52,929 nt of DNA. It comes from an uncultured Eubacteriales bacterium (GTDB taxonomy: Bacteria > Bacillota > Clostridia > Christensenellales > Aristaeellaceae). The translations under genes were made by a program, and so were the position numbers. Below the pieces are notes generated by a model. It did not search any database. It was not told the origin of the DNA and saw only the letters and a list, made by a program, of their open reading frames with translations. The stretch is from positions 1 through 52,929 of the forward strand of contig ONHI01000023.1 of assembly GCA_900317565.1 (NCBI GenBank), written 5' to 3'. This document shows positions 43,788 through 52,380 of this stretch, piece by piece. How positions within the stretch are numbered: the stretch's first letter is position 1; the number at the start of each line of letters is the position of its first letter.

Positions 43788-43876
43788 TAGGTTTTCAGAA
43801 AAAAAGTGGATATTAATTTACAGTCAACAATTCCTATATGATTGATTGCTATAATTGTATTAGCATACTACAGGGG

Positions 43877-44776
43877 ATGATGACCATCAACAGGCAATTA
43901 AAGGGCTCTCTGGCGCTGCTGGCGGCGGCGTTCGTATGGGGCATGGCTTTCACCGCGCAGAGCAACGCCATGCGCTATGTCCAGCCCTTCACCTTCGTAT
44001 TCCTGCGCTCCACGATCACCTGCGCGGTGCTGCTGCTGGCGATGCCGCTGTTTGACCGCATCGGCGGCAAGAGATCCGAACCCGCCGCGCCGCCCTTCCG
44101 GGCCCACGTCAAGCCCGGGGCGCTGATCGGCATATTCCTGGTGCTGGCCACGATATTGCAGCAGATCGGCCTGGTGTACACCACCCCGGCGAAGTCCGGC
44201 TTCGTCACGGCGCTGTACATCGTGATCGTGCCCATCATGGGCATATTCCTGGGCAGGCGCGTGCGGCCCGTGGTGTGGCTGAGCCTGGCGCTGTCGCTGA
44301 CGGGCATGGTGCTGCTGTGCGTGCAATCCGACCTTTCGATCAACATGGGCGACCTGTTCACGCTGGGCAGCGCGTTCATGTTCTCCTGCCAGATAATGAT
44401 GGTGGCCCGCTACGCCGCAAACCTGGACGCGCTGAAGCTGAGCTGCGTGCAGTTCGCCACCTGCGCGGTGGTGTCCGGCGTCGTGGCGTTCCTGTTCGAG
44501 ACGCCGCGCATCGAGGGCATGCTGGCCTGCTGGACCAGCATACTCTATGTGGCGGTGTTCTCCGGGGCGCTGGGCTACACGCTGCAAATGGTGGGCCAGA
44601 AGTACGCCGACCCCACGCTGGCGTCGCTGCTGATGTGCCTGGAATCGGTGTTCGCGGCGCTGGGCGGCTGGCTGCTGCTGGGGCAGGCGCTGTCCCCCCG
44701 GGAGCTGCTGGGCTGCGCGCTGATGCTGTCCGCCTCCGTGATCGCCCAGCTGCCGGAGCGCAGGGTGCGGGCATAG
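43877..44776 (+). CDS. EamA/DMT family transporter
   Basis: 299 residues, ten TM helices in two EamA repeats: LALLAAAFVWGMAFTAQSNAMRYVQPFTFVFLRS (first) and GYTLQMVGQKYADPTLASLLMCLESVFAALGGWLLLGQ (second). Drug/metabolite exporter family; substrate unknown. The start is uncertain between 43877 and 43880, because AGGGG lies right against the ATG pair. A TATAAT at 43850-43855 would give a leader of about 15 nt. Confidence 0.9.
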   Translation: MMTINRQLKGSLALLAAAFVWGMAFTAQSNAMRYVQPFTFVFLRSTITCAVLLLAMPLFDRIGGKRSEPAAPPFRAHVKPGALIGIFLVLATILQQIGLVYTTPAKSGFVTALYIVIVPIMGIFLGRRVRPVVWLSLALSLTGMVLLCVQSDLSINMGDLFTLGSAFMFSCQIMMVARYAANLDALKLSCVQFATCAVVSGVVAFLFETPRIEGMLACWTSILYVAVFSGALGYTLQMVGQKYADPTLASLLMCLESVFAALGGWLLLGQALSPRELLGCALMLSASVIAQLPERRVRA

Positions 44777-44800
44777 GCGTGCTTCAATATGGAAAATGAG

Positions 44801-44893
44801 TAGATCCTTCGCTGCGCTCAGGATGACAGCCGCAACGGATGTCCGCCTGAGCGCAGCATTTGCCGAAGGCCTGGCGAAGCGTCAAGGATCCTT
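44801..44893 (+). repeat. Dispersed palindromic repeat, copy 2
   Basis: TAGATCCTTCGCTGCGCTCA then GGATGACA (44801-44828) is nearly identical to copy 1 at 8.86 kb; the returning arm ends AAGCGTCAAGGATCC (44878-44891). It lies after the EamA gene. Confidence 0.75.
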
Positions 44894-44911
44894 TCATTTC
44901 CCAATTTATGG

Positions 44912-44940
44912 TTGCCTTTTCCCACGATCCGGCCTATAAT
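44912..44940 (+). promoter_or_regulatory. Promoter of murI
   Basis: TTGCCT (44912-44917), 17-nt spacer, TATAAT (44935-44940), 33 bp upstream of the ATG. Confidence 0.75.
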
Positions 44941-44973
44941 GAGATCAATGAATGATAAGGGAGTTCACCGCTC

Positions 44974-45729
44974 ATGAATGACCTGATTGGTTTTTTTGAC
45001 TCCGGCGTGGGCGGCATCAGCGTGCTGCACGAGGCCCGCAGGCTGATGCCGAACGAGCACTTCCTGTTCTACGGCGACAACCTGAACGCCCCCTACGGGC
45101 CGCGTCCGCTGGAGGAGATCCGGCGGCTCAGCGCCGCGGGCATCGGGCGGCTGCTGGAGCGGGACGTGAAGGCCATCGTGATCGCCTGCAACACGGCCAC
45201 CTCCGCCTATGCGGAGATCGTGCGCGCCGAGCATCCCGAGCTGCCCATCGTGGGCATGGAGCCGGCGCTGAAGCCCGCCCACTTCGCCCGCCACGGCGGC
45301 CAGGTGATCGTGCTGGCCACGGAAGCTACGCTGCGGCTGGCGAAGTTCGAGCGATTGATGGAGCGCTACGGGGACGACGTCATCCGCGTGCCGGGGCACG
45401 GTCTGGTGGAGCTGGTGGAGGCCGGGAAATCGAAGTCTCCCGAGGCCGAGGCGGCGCTGGAGGCGCTGCTTTCCCCCTATCAGGATCGGCAGATCGACGC
45501 CGTCGTGCTGGGCTGCACCCACTATCCCTTCCTGCGCGGGCCGATACAGCGGCTCTTCCCGAAGGCAGAGCTGTTCGACGGGCGGGAGGGCACCGCGCTG
45601 CGGCTGAAGGACCTGCTGGAGAGGAACGCTCTGCGCTCGGACGATTCGCCGGGCAGCGTGGAATACCAGAGCTCCGCCGGCGAAGGCGCTGTGGCGCTGA
45701 TGCGGCGATTGATGGGGGAATTGGATTAA
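44974..45729 (+). CDS. murI: Glutamate racemase
   Basis: 251 residues. FFDSGVGGISVL at the N-terminus, FYGDNLNAPYGPR, and the two catalytic cysteines C72 (ACNTATS) and C181 (GCTHYPFL). It supplies D-glutamate for peptidoglycan. AAGGGAG lies about 10 nt before the ATG. Followed by a copy of the dispersed repeat. Confidence 0.95.
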   Translation: MNDLIGFFDSGVGGISVLHEARRLMPNEHFLFYGDNLNAPYGPRPLEEIRRLSAAGIGRLLERDVKAIVIACNTATSAYAEIVRAEHPELPIVGMEPALKPAHFARHGGQVIVLATEATLRLAKFERLMERYGDDVIRVPGHGLVELVEAGKSKSPEAEAALEALLSPYQDRQIDAVVLGCTHYPFLRGPIQRLFPKAELFDGREGTALRLKDLLERNALRSDDSPGSVEYQSSAGEGAVALMRRLMGELD

Positions 45730-45735
45730 AGGCAG

Positions 45736-45833
45736 TGGATTCTTCGCTGCGCTCAGAATGACATAAGCCTTACCCAAAGAATCGTCAATCCCGGGCAAAG
45801 CGATCGCCGAAGGCTGTTGGCCCTCGGCGCTTG
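45736..45833 (+). repeat. Dispersed palindromic repeat, copy 3 (diverged)
   Basis: GTGGATTCTTCGCTGCGCTC then AGAATGACA (45735-45763), with a returning GTCAATCCCGGGCAAAGCGA (45784-45803), resembling the right arm of copy 1. It separates convergent murI and the LacI-type regulator. Confidence 0.7.
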
Positions 45834-45838
45834 CTTTC

Positions 45839-46849
45839 TCACCATTGGTTGCACCAGCTGATCGTCGATCCCTGGATCAGCGTCACCGGGATGGTCACAT
45901 CCTCCACCGGCTCGTCCGGATGCTCCAGGTGGGCGATCAGGCGGATGGCGGCTTCGCGGCCCATCGCCTCGCTGTCCTGCCGGATCGTGGTCAGTTGGGG
46001 GCGCAGCGACTGGGTCAGGCGTATGCCGTCGTAGCCCGCCACGGAGATGTCTGCCGGAATGCGCAGCTCATGCTCCCGAATGGCCTCCTGAGCCCCGAAA
46101 TAGCCGGCGTCGTCGGGCAGCAGTATGCAGCTTGGACGGTCCGGGCGCTCCAGAAGCCGATCCACCAGCGCCCGCACGACCCGGGTATCGTCATAGCGTC
46201 CCTCCACCAGATAGCCCTCGGGCACCGGCAGGTTGTGGGCGTTCATGGCGGCGATATAGTTTTTCACGCGGGTGCTGGTGACCTCGGAATTCATCTGACC
46301 GTGTATGAAGGCGATGCGCCTGTGGCCCATGGACACTGCGGTGTCCACCAGCAGCCTAAGCCCGTGCTCGTTGTCAGACAGCACGCCGGGCTGTCCCGGC
46401 CAGGGATGGTCGATTGTGACGCAGGGGATCTCGCTGTCCAGCAGCGCTTCGACCTCCTTCGAATAAAAATCCACGCAAGCCAGGCAGACGCCATCCACAT
46501 TGCGGTTGCGACAGTGCTCCAAATAGGTCTCGCCGCCGGAGCCAATGTTGTGGTTGATGAAGGTCAGGTCGTAGCCCCGGGCCTCCACCTCTGCCTTGAA
46601 GGCATTCAGCATGGCGGCGAAGAAGGGATGGGTCAGGCCGCTGGTGCTCTCGTCCACGAACAGCACGCCCAGGTTTCGGCTGTGGCTTCCCCTGTGCCGG
46701 TCCTGAATCGGGTATCCCAGCGCCTTGGCCGCCTCGATGGCCCGGGCGATGCCCTCCTCGCCCACGTCGGCGCAATTCTGCATGATCCTGTCAACCACCT
46801 GCACGGTCAAGCCGCACTTCTTCGCCACATCCTTGACGTTCACCGCCAT
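45839..46849 (-). CDS. LacI family transcriptional regulator with divergent HTH
   Basis: 336 residues. N-terminal HTH (VKDVAKKCGLTVQVVDRIMQN) keeps the LacI spacing but the recognition helix is unusual (TVQVVDRIM instead of the common S-x-x-TVSRVLN). The sugar-binding domain has the periplasmic-binding-protein layout with LGVLFVDESTSGLTHPFFAAML, IDHPWPGQPGVLSDN and VAGYDGIRLTQSLRPQLTTI. Effector unknown; the nearest sugar operons are 27 kb away. It lies 25 bp after mscS. Confidence 0.9.
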   Translation of the reverse strand: MAVNVKDVAKKCGLTVQVVDRIMQNCADVGEEGIARAIEAAKALGYPIQDRHRGSHSRNLGVLFVDESTSGLTHPFFAAMLNAFKAEVEARGYDLTFINHNIGSGGETYLEHCRNRNVDGVCLACVDFYSKEVEALLDSEIPCVTIDHPWPGQPGVLSDNEHGLRLLVDTAVSMGHRRIAFIHGQMNSEVTSTRVKNYIAAMNAHNLPVPEGYLVEGRYDDTRVVRALVDRLLERPDRPSCILLPDDAGYFGAQEAIREHELRIPADISVAGYDGIRLTQSLRPQLTTIRQDSEAMGREAAIRLIAHLEHPDEPVEDVTIPVTLIQGSTISWCNQW

Positions 46850-46874
46850 ATCCGATTCCTCCTCCGCAACCGGT

Positions 46875-47789
46875 TCACTGCTTCACGACAACCTTCTGAT
46901 AGTGGGGCATTTCGATGCCCTCCTTGTCGAAGCGGGCCTTCACCCGCATGCGCAGGTCGCGCTCGATGCGCCAATTCTCCCCCACCGGGCACTGTGCCGC
47001 GATGCGCACCATCACGGCGTCCGTCTCAAAGGAGAGTATGCTCATGACCTCCGGCGCGTCCGTCAGGCCCACGATCTCCTCGCCCGCGCGCTGCATCTCG
47101 TCCTTCAATATCGCCACGACCCTGTCCATATCGGCCTCGTAGGGGCAGCGTATGTCCACGATGGCCCGCTTGAAGCCCCGGCTCATGTTGGTCAGCGTGC
47201 GGATATCGCCGTTGGGAATGACGTAGATGTTGCCGTTGTAGTCACGCACCACGGTGGTCCGGATGGTGATGGATTCCACGGAGCCGGCCAGGCCGTTGAT
47301 GTTCACCACGTCGCCCACGGCGATGCTGCCCTCCATCCAGATGAACATGCCGGAGATGATGTCCTTGATCAGCGTCTGCGCGCCGAAGGCGATGGCGATG
47401 CCGCTGACCCCCGCCACCGCCAGCAGCGAGCTGACGTTGACGCCGAATATGCTCAGCACCACCGTGACGATGATGAAGTACATGATGTAGTTGAAGATGC
47501 TGGTGACCAGCGACCTCAGCGTGTTCGCCTGCTGCGCCGTCTGCAGGCCCTTCTGCCCCCGCATGCGCACGATGGAGCCGATCATCCGCCGGCCCACCCG
47601 CACCAGTATGCAGCCGATGAACGCGGCCAGCCCCGCCAGCAGCAGCTTCGTGGTCAGCATCGGCAGGTTGGACAGGAAGCTGCCCGCGCGGTCCCCGGCG
47701 GTCTCGATGATGTCGCCCACCTGCTCCACCACGTCCTGCACGGGGTTACCGGCGCTCTCCGCCATCGCGGTCGGAAACAGTTTCAGCAT
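46875..47789 (-). CDS. mscS: MscS family small-conductance mechanosensitive channel
   Basis: 304 residues. Three TM helices (about 45-65, 90-115, 122-145), the pore helix VSSLLAVAGVSGIAIAFGAQTLIKDIISGMFIWMEG, and the cytosolic beta and alpha-beta domains (VGDVVNINGLAGSVESITIRTTVVRDYNG). Opens on hypo-osmotic shock; with mscL it makes two independent release valves in this window. A -10-like TATAGT lies just upstream. Confidence 0.94.
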   Translation of the reverse strand: MLKLFPTAMAESAGNPVQDVVEQVGDIIETAGDRAGSFLSNLPMLTTKLLLAGLAAFIGCILVRVGRRMIGSIVRMRGQKGLQTAQQANTLRSLVTSIFNYIMYFIIVTVVLSIFGVNVSSLLAVAGVSGIAIAFGAQTLIKDIISGMFIWMEGSIAVGDVVNINGLAGSVESITIRTTVVRDYNGNIYVIPNGDIRTLTNMSRGFKRAIVDIRCPYEADMDRVVAILKDEMQRAGEEIVGLTDAPEVMSILSFETDAVMVRIAAQCPVGENWRIERDLRMRVKARFDKEGIEMPHYQKVVVKQ

Positions 47790-47825
47790 GGGCCACCTCC
47801 ACGAACGATCGAATATCTGTACATA

Positions 47826-48926
47826 CTATACCATCCCCCGCTCCGTTTGGCAAGGAGAATCTGACTTCGCCTGCCGCCTGCGCATGCGCCGCATGCGGTT
47901 GATGTGGCGCTCGAAATCGCCGCCGGAGATCAGGTCCGCCAGCAGGTACTGCTCGAAGGCCGGCACGGTGCAGGAATAGAAGCCCACGCGCTCCTCGAAC
48001 AGCGGCACCAGCCGCCGGGGCAGCACCATGTAGCCCACGCGCAGCGAGGGCGAGACCGTGCGGGTGAAGGTGTTCATGTAGATCACGTTCTCCCCCTCCG
48101 ACAGCGAAAACACCGTCTCCTCCGGCTTGCGCAGCAGCGAGAATTCCGATTCAAAGTCGTCCTCGACGATGTACCGGTCCCCCTGCGCCGCCCAGCGGAT
48201 GTACTCCGCCCGCTTGGAGGCGGAGGCCGTGACGCCGGTGGGAAAGCTTCGGAAGGGCGTGATGTGCAAAACGCTCCCCCGTGTGCCCGCCAGCGCGGCG
48301 CTGCGGATGCCGTCGTGGCCCAGGGGCAGCTGGTCGCAGGCGACGCCCTTGGCCTGGTACACGCGCTCGATCTTCTCGTAGGAGGGATGCTCGATGGCGA
48401 ACACGCGGTCCTTGCCCAGCATCTCCACCACCAGGCCGTACAGGTATTCCGAGCCGGAGCCTATGACGATCTGGTCCTCCCCCGCCTCGATGCCCCGGTT
48501 GCGGGCCAGATAGCGGGACAGCGCGCCGCGCAGCTCCGGGCAGCCGGCGTTGGGCGGCTTTTCCAGCAGCGCCTCGCCGTAGTCCGCCAGCACCCGGCGC
48601 ATGGCCTTCGCCAGCACCGAGAAGGGAAAGGCGTCCTCGCCGCCGTAGGCCGCGGGGTTGGCGCGGGAGCGGGTCTGGCTCTCCGGGGCGGCAAAGCCGT
48701 CCGAGCGGCGGTAGGTCACGTAAAAGCCGCTGCGGGGCCGTGCCTCGGCGTAGCCCTCCTGGCAGAGCAGCTCATAGCTGTGGTCCACCGTCACCGCGCT
48801 CAGGCCCCGGTCCACGGCGATCTGGCGCCGGGAGGGCAGCCGCGCCCCCAGCGGCCACGCCCCGCGGGTGATCTCGTCCCGCAGGAATTCATACAGCTTC
48901 AGGTATTCAGGCTTGTCGGTTCGCAT
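47826..48926 (-). CDS. MocR/GabR-type regulator, truncated and lacking the PLP lysine
   Basis: 366 residues against about 440-490 for the family. GntR winged helix (about 8-72, GARLPSRRQIAVDRGLSAVTV) followed by an aminotransferase-like domain (about 95-366). The PLP-site motif normally reads S-K-T in a F-S-K-T-L-x-P context but here is NTFTRTVSPSLRVGYM with Arg289 in place of Lys; the usual DDY is DDF. The protein ends at RMRRMRRRQ, without the small C-terminal domain. It may act as a ligand sensor without a covalent cofactor or be decaying. Divergent from an ECF S component. Confidence 0.85.
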   Translation of the reverse strand: MRTDKPEYLKLYEFLRDEITRGAWPLGARLPSRRQIAVDRGLSAVTVDHSYELLCQEGYAEARPRSGFYVTYRRSDGFAAPESQTRSRANPAAYGGEDAFPFSVLAKAMRRVLADYGEALLEKPPNAGCPELRGALSRYLARNRGIEAGEDQIVIGSGSEYLYGLVVEMLGKDRVFAIEHPSYEKIERVYQAKGVACDQLPLGHDGIRSAALAGTRGSVLHITPFRSFPTGVTASASKRAEYIRWAAQGDRYIVEDDFESEFSLLRKPEETVFSLSEGENVIYMNTFTRTVSPSLRVGYMVLPRRLVPLFEERVGFYSCTVPAFEQYLLADLISGGDFERHINRMRRMRRRQAKSDSPCQTERGMV

Positions 48927-48957
48927 CTGGTCTTATTATTTTCTCCTTTTCTGGCAC

Positions 48958-48986
48958 TTTTCATAATATCAATTTTAGTATATACT
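48958..48986 (+). promoter_or_regulatory. Promoter of the ECF S-component gene
   Basis: TTTTCA (48958-48963), 17-nt spacer, TATACT (48981-48986), 47 bp before the ATG; shared intergenic region with the MocR-like regulator. Confidence 0.6.
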
Positions 48987-49032
48987 GGGTCCCATCAAAA
49001 GTCAACCCCATGACCTACGGGAGGTAACGCCC

Positions 49033-49599
49033 ATGAACAAGAAGTCCTTTACCGTATTCAACATCACCTTCATCGCCATGATGGCGGCCATGGTCTACGT
49101 GGTCACGCTGTTCCGCTTTCCGCTGCTGGGCTCGAAGGTCCACTTCGCCAACGCGGTGTGCCTGCTCAGCGGCATACTGCTGGGGCCTCTGCAGGGCGGG
49201 CTGGCCGCGGGCATCGGCTCGGCGCTGTACGACGCCGTGGCGGGCTATGACGTCATCAACGTGCTGATCACGCTGGTCAGCAAATTCGCCATGGCATGGG
49301 TCTGCGGTGCGGTGTTCCACAGCCGGGAGAACCGCCGGGACCGCATCGACGGCACCGCGCTGGCCTGCGTGCTGGGGGCGATCACCTATGTGGCGCTGTA
49401 CATGCTCAAGACCTTTATCTACAACAAGTTCGTGTATGGCTATCCCATCGACGCCGTCGGCGCGACGATGATCTCCAAGCTGATCCCCTCGCTGATCAAC
49501 GCCGCCGCGGCCGTGGTGGCCGCGCCGCTGTTCTACCACGCGGTGCTGCCCGCGCTGCGCTCCAGCGGGCTGCTGAAGCGCATGCGCGCGGAGGGATAA
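49033..49599 (+). CDS. ECF transporter S component (vitamin-specific subunit)
   Basis: 188 residues, six TM helices. FNITFIAMMAAMVYVVTLFRFPLLGSKVHFANAVCLLSGILLGPLQGGLAAGIGSALYD is the typical start of ECF S components, with the interfacial Ala-rich TM1. The energy-coupling ATPases and T protein are elsewhere, as in group II systems. The substrate cannot be read; the divergent MocR-type gene makes a B6 vitamer plausible (inference). AGGAGG-like GGGAGG precedes the ATG. Confidence 0.88.
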   Translation: MNKKSFTVFNITFIAMMAAMVYVVTLFRFPLLGSKVHFANAVCLLSGILLGPLQGGLAAGIGSALYDAVAGYDVINVLITLVSKFAMAWVCGAVFHSRENRRDRIDGTALACVLGAITYVALYMLKTFIYNKFVYGYPIDAVGATMISKLIPSLINAAAAVVAAPLFYHAVLPALRSSGLLKRMRAEG

Positions 49600-49620
49600 A
49601 CCGCCTTACGATAATGATAC

Positions 49621-49655
49621 AGCGCCGGACCTGGTCGGGTCCGGCGCTGTTTATC
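49621..49655 (+). terminator. Terminator of the ECF S-component gene
   Basis: 11-bp perfect stem CAGCGCCGGAC/GTCCGGCGCTG (49621-49631, 49640-49650), then TTTAT. Confidence 0.85.
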
Positions 49656-49677
49656 GACGCATACTGGTCAGAATCTG

Positions 49678-50799
49678 TCAGCCCTCCATCGCGCGGCACT
49701 GCTCCAGCAGGCTGATGATGGGCAGGTGCTGCGGGCAGGCGCCCTCGCACTGGCCGCACTGCACGCACTCGCTGGCGCGGCCCTTGCCCTGGGTGACGAT
49801 GTTGTACTCCCGGATGGTGCGGAACTCCGGGCTGCCCTTGCGGCGGTTGGCCACGGTGAATATCTCCGGGATCGGGATCTGCATCGGGCAGCCCTCGGTG
49901 CAATAGTGGCAGCCGGTGCAGGGGATGGACTGGTCGGCGTTCAGCGCGAACTGGGCCTTGCGGATGACGTCCTCCTCCGCGGGGCTCAGCCGCTTGAAAT
50001 CCTTCATGTAGCTCAGGTTGTCCTCCATCTGGGCCAGGTTGCTCATGCCGCTGAGCACGGTGATGATGTTGTCCTTGCTGGCCACATAGCGTATGGCCCA
50101 GCTGGCGAAGGAGGCGTTGGGATCGGCGGCGCGGAGCACCTCCTTGACCGCGGGGATCGGGTCGGCCAGCACGCCGCCCTTCACGGGCTCCATCACCGTG
50201 ACGGGCTTGCCATGGGCCTTGCAGATCTCCCAGTTGCGCCGGGAGGCCACGCCGGGATTCTCCCAGTCGGCATAGTTGATCTGCAGCTGCACGAATTCCA
50301 CCTCGGGATGGGCGGTCAGCAGCTCCTCCAGCAGCTCCGGATCGGCGTGGAAGGAGAAGCCCCAGTGCTTGATCAGGCCCTTGGCCTTCTGCTCGGCGAT
50401 GAAATCCCAGATGTGGTATTCGTCGTACTTCCTGTAATTGTTGCGCTGCAGGGCGTGCAGCAGATAGTAGTCGAAATAGCCCGCGCCGGTGCGCTCCAGG
50501 CTGGTGTAGAACTGCTGCTTGGCGCTGGCCTCGTCGTGGCACTGCAGCCATGCGTTCAGCTTCGTGGCGATGGTGTAGCGCTCGCGGGGATAGCGATCCA
50601 CCACCGCGGCCTTGAAGGCGGCCTCGCTGCGGCCGTCGTCATAGACGTAGGCGGTGTCGAAATAGGTGCCCCCGGCGGCGATGAATTTGTCCGCCATCTG
50701 ACAGACCTGGGGAACGTCGATGGTGCCGTCCGCGTTCTTCGGCAGGCGCATCAGCCCGAAGCCCAGCTTGAAGGTATCCTGTCCCAGATAGTTGCTCAT
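49678..50799 (-). CDS. Aldo/keto reductase with C-terminal ferredoxin domain
   Basis: 373 residues. AKR barrel (about 10-280; FGLMRLP, DTAYVYDDGRSE, KLNAWL, LLHALQ) with the catalytic Tyr/Lys/His set, then a dicluster ferredoxin-like tail with CTGCHYCTEGCPMQIPI (about 298-314) and CVQCGQCEGACPQHLPI (about 346-362). Such proteins are common in anaerobic Clostridia and likely couple reduced ferredoxin or NADPH to an aldehyde/keto substrate; none is assigned. RBS AAAGGAGG; divergent from a paralogue. Confidence 0.93.
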   Translation of the reverse strand: MSNYLGQDTFKLGFGLMRLPKNADGTIDVPQVCQMADKFIAAGGTYFDTAYVYDDGRSEAAFKAAVVDRYPRERYTIATKLNAWLQCHDEASAKQQFYTSLERTGAGYFDYYLLHALQRNNYRKYDEYHIWDFIAEQKAKGLIKHWGFSFHADPELLEELLTAHPEVEFVQLQINYADWENPGVASRRNWEICKAHGKPVTVMEPVKGGVLADPIPAVKEVLRAADPNASFASWAIRYVASKDNIITVLSGMSNLAQMEDNLSYMKDFKRLSPAEEDVIRKAQFALNADQSIPCTGCHYCTEGCPMQIPIPEIFTVANRRKGSPEFRTIREYNIVTQGKGRASECVQCGQCEGACPQHLPIISLLEQCRAMEG

Positions 50800-50860
50800 G
50801 TGCGCGCTTCCTCCTTTGGCATGTAAAATTTTATTGTGTGAATCGGTCGAAGGTGCTTTA

Positions 50861-50888
50861 TTTACAGCTTTATGTGTGTTATTATAAC
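50861..50888 (+). promoter_or_regulatory. Promoter of the second ferredoxin-tailed reductase
   Basis: TTTACA (50861-50866), 16-nt spacer, TATAAC (50883-50888), about 55 bp before the ATG. Confidence 0.6.
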
Positions 50889-50943
50889 ATAGAATTTGAA
50901 TTTGTCCATACTCTCAGACCCACTCAAAGGAGGAAATCGACAC

Positions 50944-52140
50944 ATGAAATACCGCAATTTCGGCAAGCTGGGCATCAAGGGCTCCGCGTTCGGCCTGGGC
51001 TGCATGCGCTTCAACGGTGCGGCCTCCGGCGACAGCATCATCGACGAGCAGAAGGCCATCTCCCTGATCCGCCGCGCCGTGGACGGCGGCGTGACCTACC
51101 TGGACACCGCCTACGTCTACCTCGACCGCACGTCTGAGATCGTGCTGGGCAAGGCGCTGCAGGACGGCTACAGGGACAGGGTCACCATCGCCACCAAGAT
51201 GCCCGCGGAGCACGTGCACAACCGGACGGAGATGGAGGCGCTGCTGGACGAGGAGCTGAAGAAGCTGCAGACCGACCACATCGACTTCTACCTGATGCAC
51301 GGCATCAACAGGGAAAAGTGGGAGTACTTCAAGTCCATCGGCGCGCCCGAGTTCTTCGACGACATGAAGAAGGCCGGGAAGATCCGCTACAAGTGCTTCT
51401 CGTTCCACGGCCCCTACGATCAGTTCGAATACATCATCCAGGACTACGATTGGGACATGGTCCAGATCCAGTACAACTTCATGGACGTGGAGAACCAGGC
51501 CGGCACCAAGGGCCTTGAGCTGGCGGGCAGGCTGGGCATACCGGTGGTCATCATGGAGGGTCTGCTGGGCGGACGGCTGGCGAAGGCCCCGGACAACGTG
51601 CAGGCGCTGTACGACGCCTTCCCGGTGAAGCGCTCGCCGGTGGAATGGGCGTTCCGCTGGCTGTGCAACCACCCGGAGATCGCCACGGTGCTGTCCGGCT
51701 GCAACGAGGCGGAGCAGATCGACGACAACCTGCGCATATTCGACACCGTTGAGCCGAACATCATGTCCGCGGAAGAGCTGAAGCTGATGGACGACGTGCG
51801 CGCCGCCTACCTGGCCCGCACGAAGATCGGCTGCACCGGCTGTCGCTACTGCATGCCCTGTCCCAACGGCGTGAACATCCCCGGCACGTTCTCCGTGTGG
51901 AACAACGTTTCGCTGTACGGCATCGACCCGAAGCAGGATTGGGGCTTCAAGGCGATGCTGGAGAAGGGCGAGACGCCGGAGAACTGTGTGGAATGCGGCG
52001 CGTGCGAGGCGGCGTGTCCCCAGCACCTGGACATCATCGACGGCCTGAAGGCCGCCTGGAGCGAGCTGATGCCCTGCATCAGCCACGTCTCGCCACTGCC
52101 GCAGAAGGGGCAGGTCCTGCCGTGCTTCACGGTCTCATAG
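50944..52140 (+). CDS. Aldo/keto reductase with C-terminal ferredoxin domain; 3' end fused into hypA
   Basis: 398 residues. AKR barrel (FGLGCMRFNG, DTAYVYLDRTSE, TKMPAEHVHN, YLMHGI) and two cluster motifs CTGCRYCMPCPNGVNIPG (about 299-316) and CVECGACEAACPQHLDI (about 345-361). The native-looking sequence ends around residue 376 (DGLKAAWSELM); the last 22 residues (PCISHVSPLPQKG...) are the reverse complement of hypA codons. A deletion that joined the 3' ends of two convergent genes explains this. RBS AAAGGAGG at about 50931 supports the start. Confidence 0.88.
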   Translation: MKYRNFGKLGIKGSAFGLGCMRFNGAASGDSIIDEQKAISLIRRAVDGGVTYLDTAYVYLDRTSEIVLGKALQDGYRDRVTIATKMPAEHVHNRTEMEALLDEELKKLQTDHIDFYLMHGINREKWEYFKSIGAPEFFDDMKKAGKIRYKCFSFHGPYDQFEYIIQDYDWDMVQIQYNFMDVENQAGTKGLELAGRLGIPVVIMEGLLGGRLAKAPDNVQALYDAFPVKRSPVEWAFRWLCNHPEIATVLSGCNEAEQIDDNLRIFDTVEPNIMSAEELKLMDDVRAAYLARTKIGCTGCRYCMPCPNGVNIPGTFSVWNNVSLYGIDPKQDWGFKAMLEKGETPENCVECGACEAACPQHLDIIDGLKAAWSELMPCISHVSPLPQKGQVLPCFTVS

Positions 52141-52379
52141 TCCCTGCCGCAGCCGTCGCAGTGGGTCACGGCGGGGATCGTCTCGATCTCGAGCCGCGCC
52201 TCCTTCATAACTTCGGTGCGCTTCACGGCCCATTTCCAGCAATCCGCCAGGTATTCGGGGATCACCGCGGAGACCTCGCCCAGCTGCAGCGTGACCGCCT
52301 CCACCCGGGTCACGTCGTTCTCGGCGGCGATCTGCTCCACCTGGTCGATCACCTTGAACACCACGCCCAACTCGTGCAC
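51846..52379 (-). CDS. hypA: HypA hydrogenase nickel insertion protein; C-terminus replaced by antisense sequence
   Basis: 177-codon frame. Residues 1-103 are HypA: nickel ligand MHE at the N-terminus, RVEAVTLQLGEVSAVIPEYL, and zinc site C74-x2-C77 ... C90-x2-C93. HypA is normally about 113 residues with a short conserved tail. From residue 104 (about 52070) the frame reads the reverse complement of the upstream reductase until a chance stop at 51846. So the true gene has lost about 10 residues and its own stop. It begins 1 bp after the FAD/Fe-S protein. Confidence 0.88.
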   Translation of the reverse strand: MHELGVVFKVIDQVEQIAAENDVTRVEAVTLQLGEVSAVIPEYLADCWKWAVKRTEVMKEARLEIETIPAVTHCDGCGRDYETVKHGRTCPFCGSGETWLMQGISSLQAAFRPSMMSRCWGHAASHAPHSTQFSGVSPFSSIALKPQSCFGSMPYSETLFHTENVPGMFTPLGQGMQ

Positions 52380-52380
52380 G

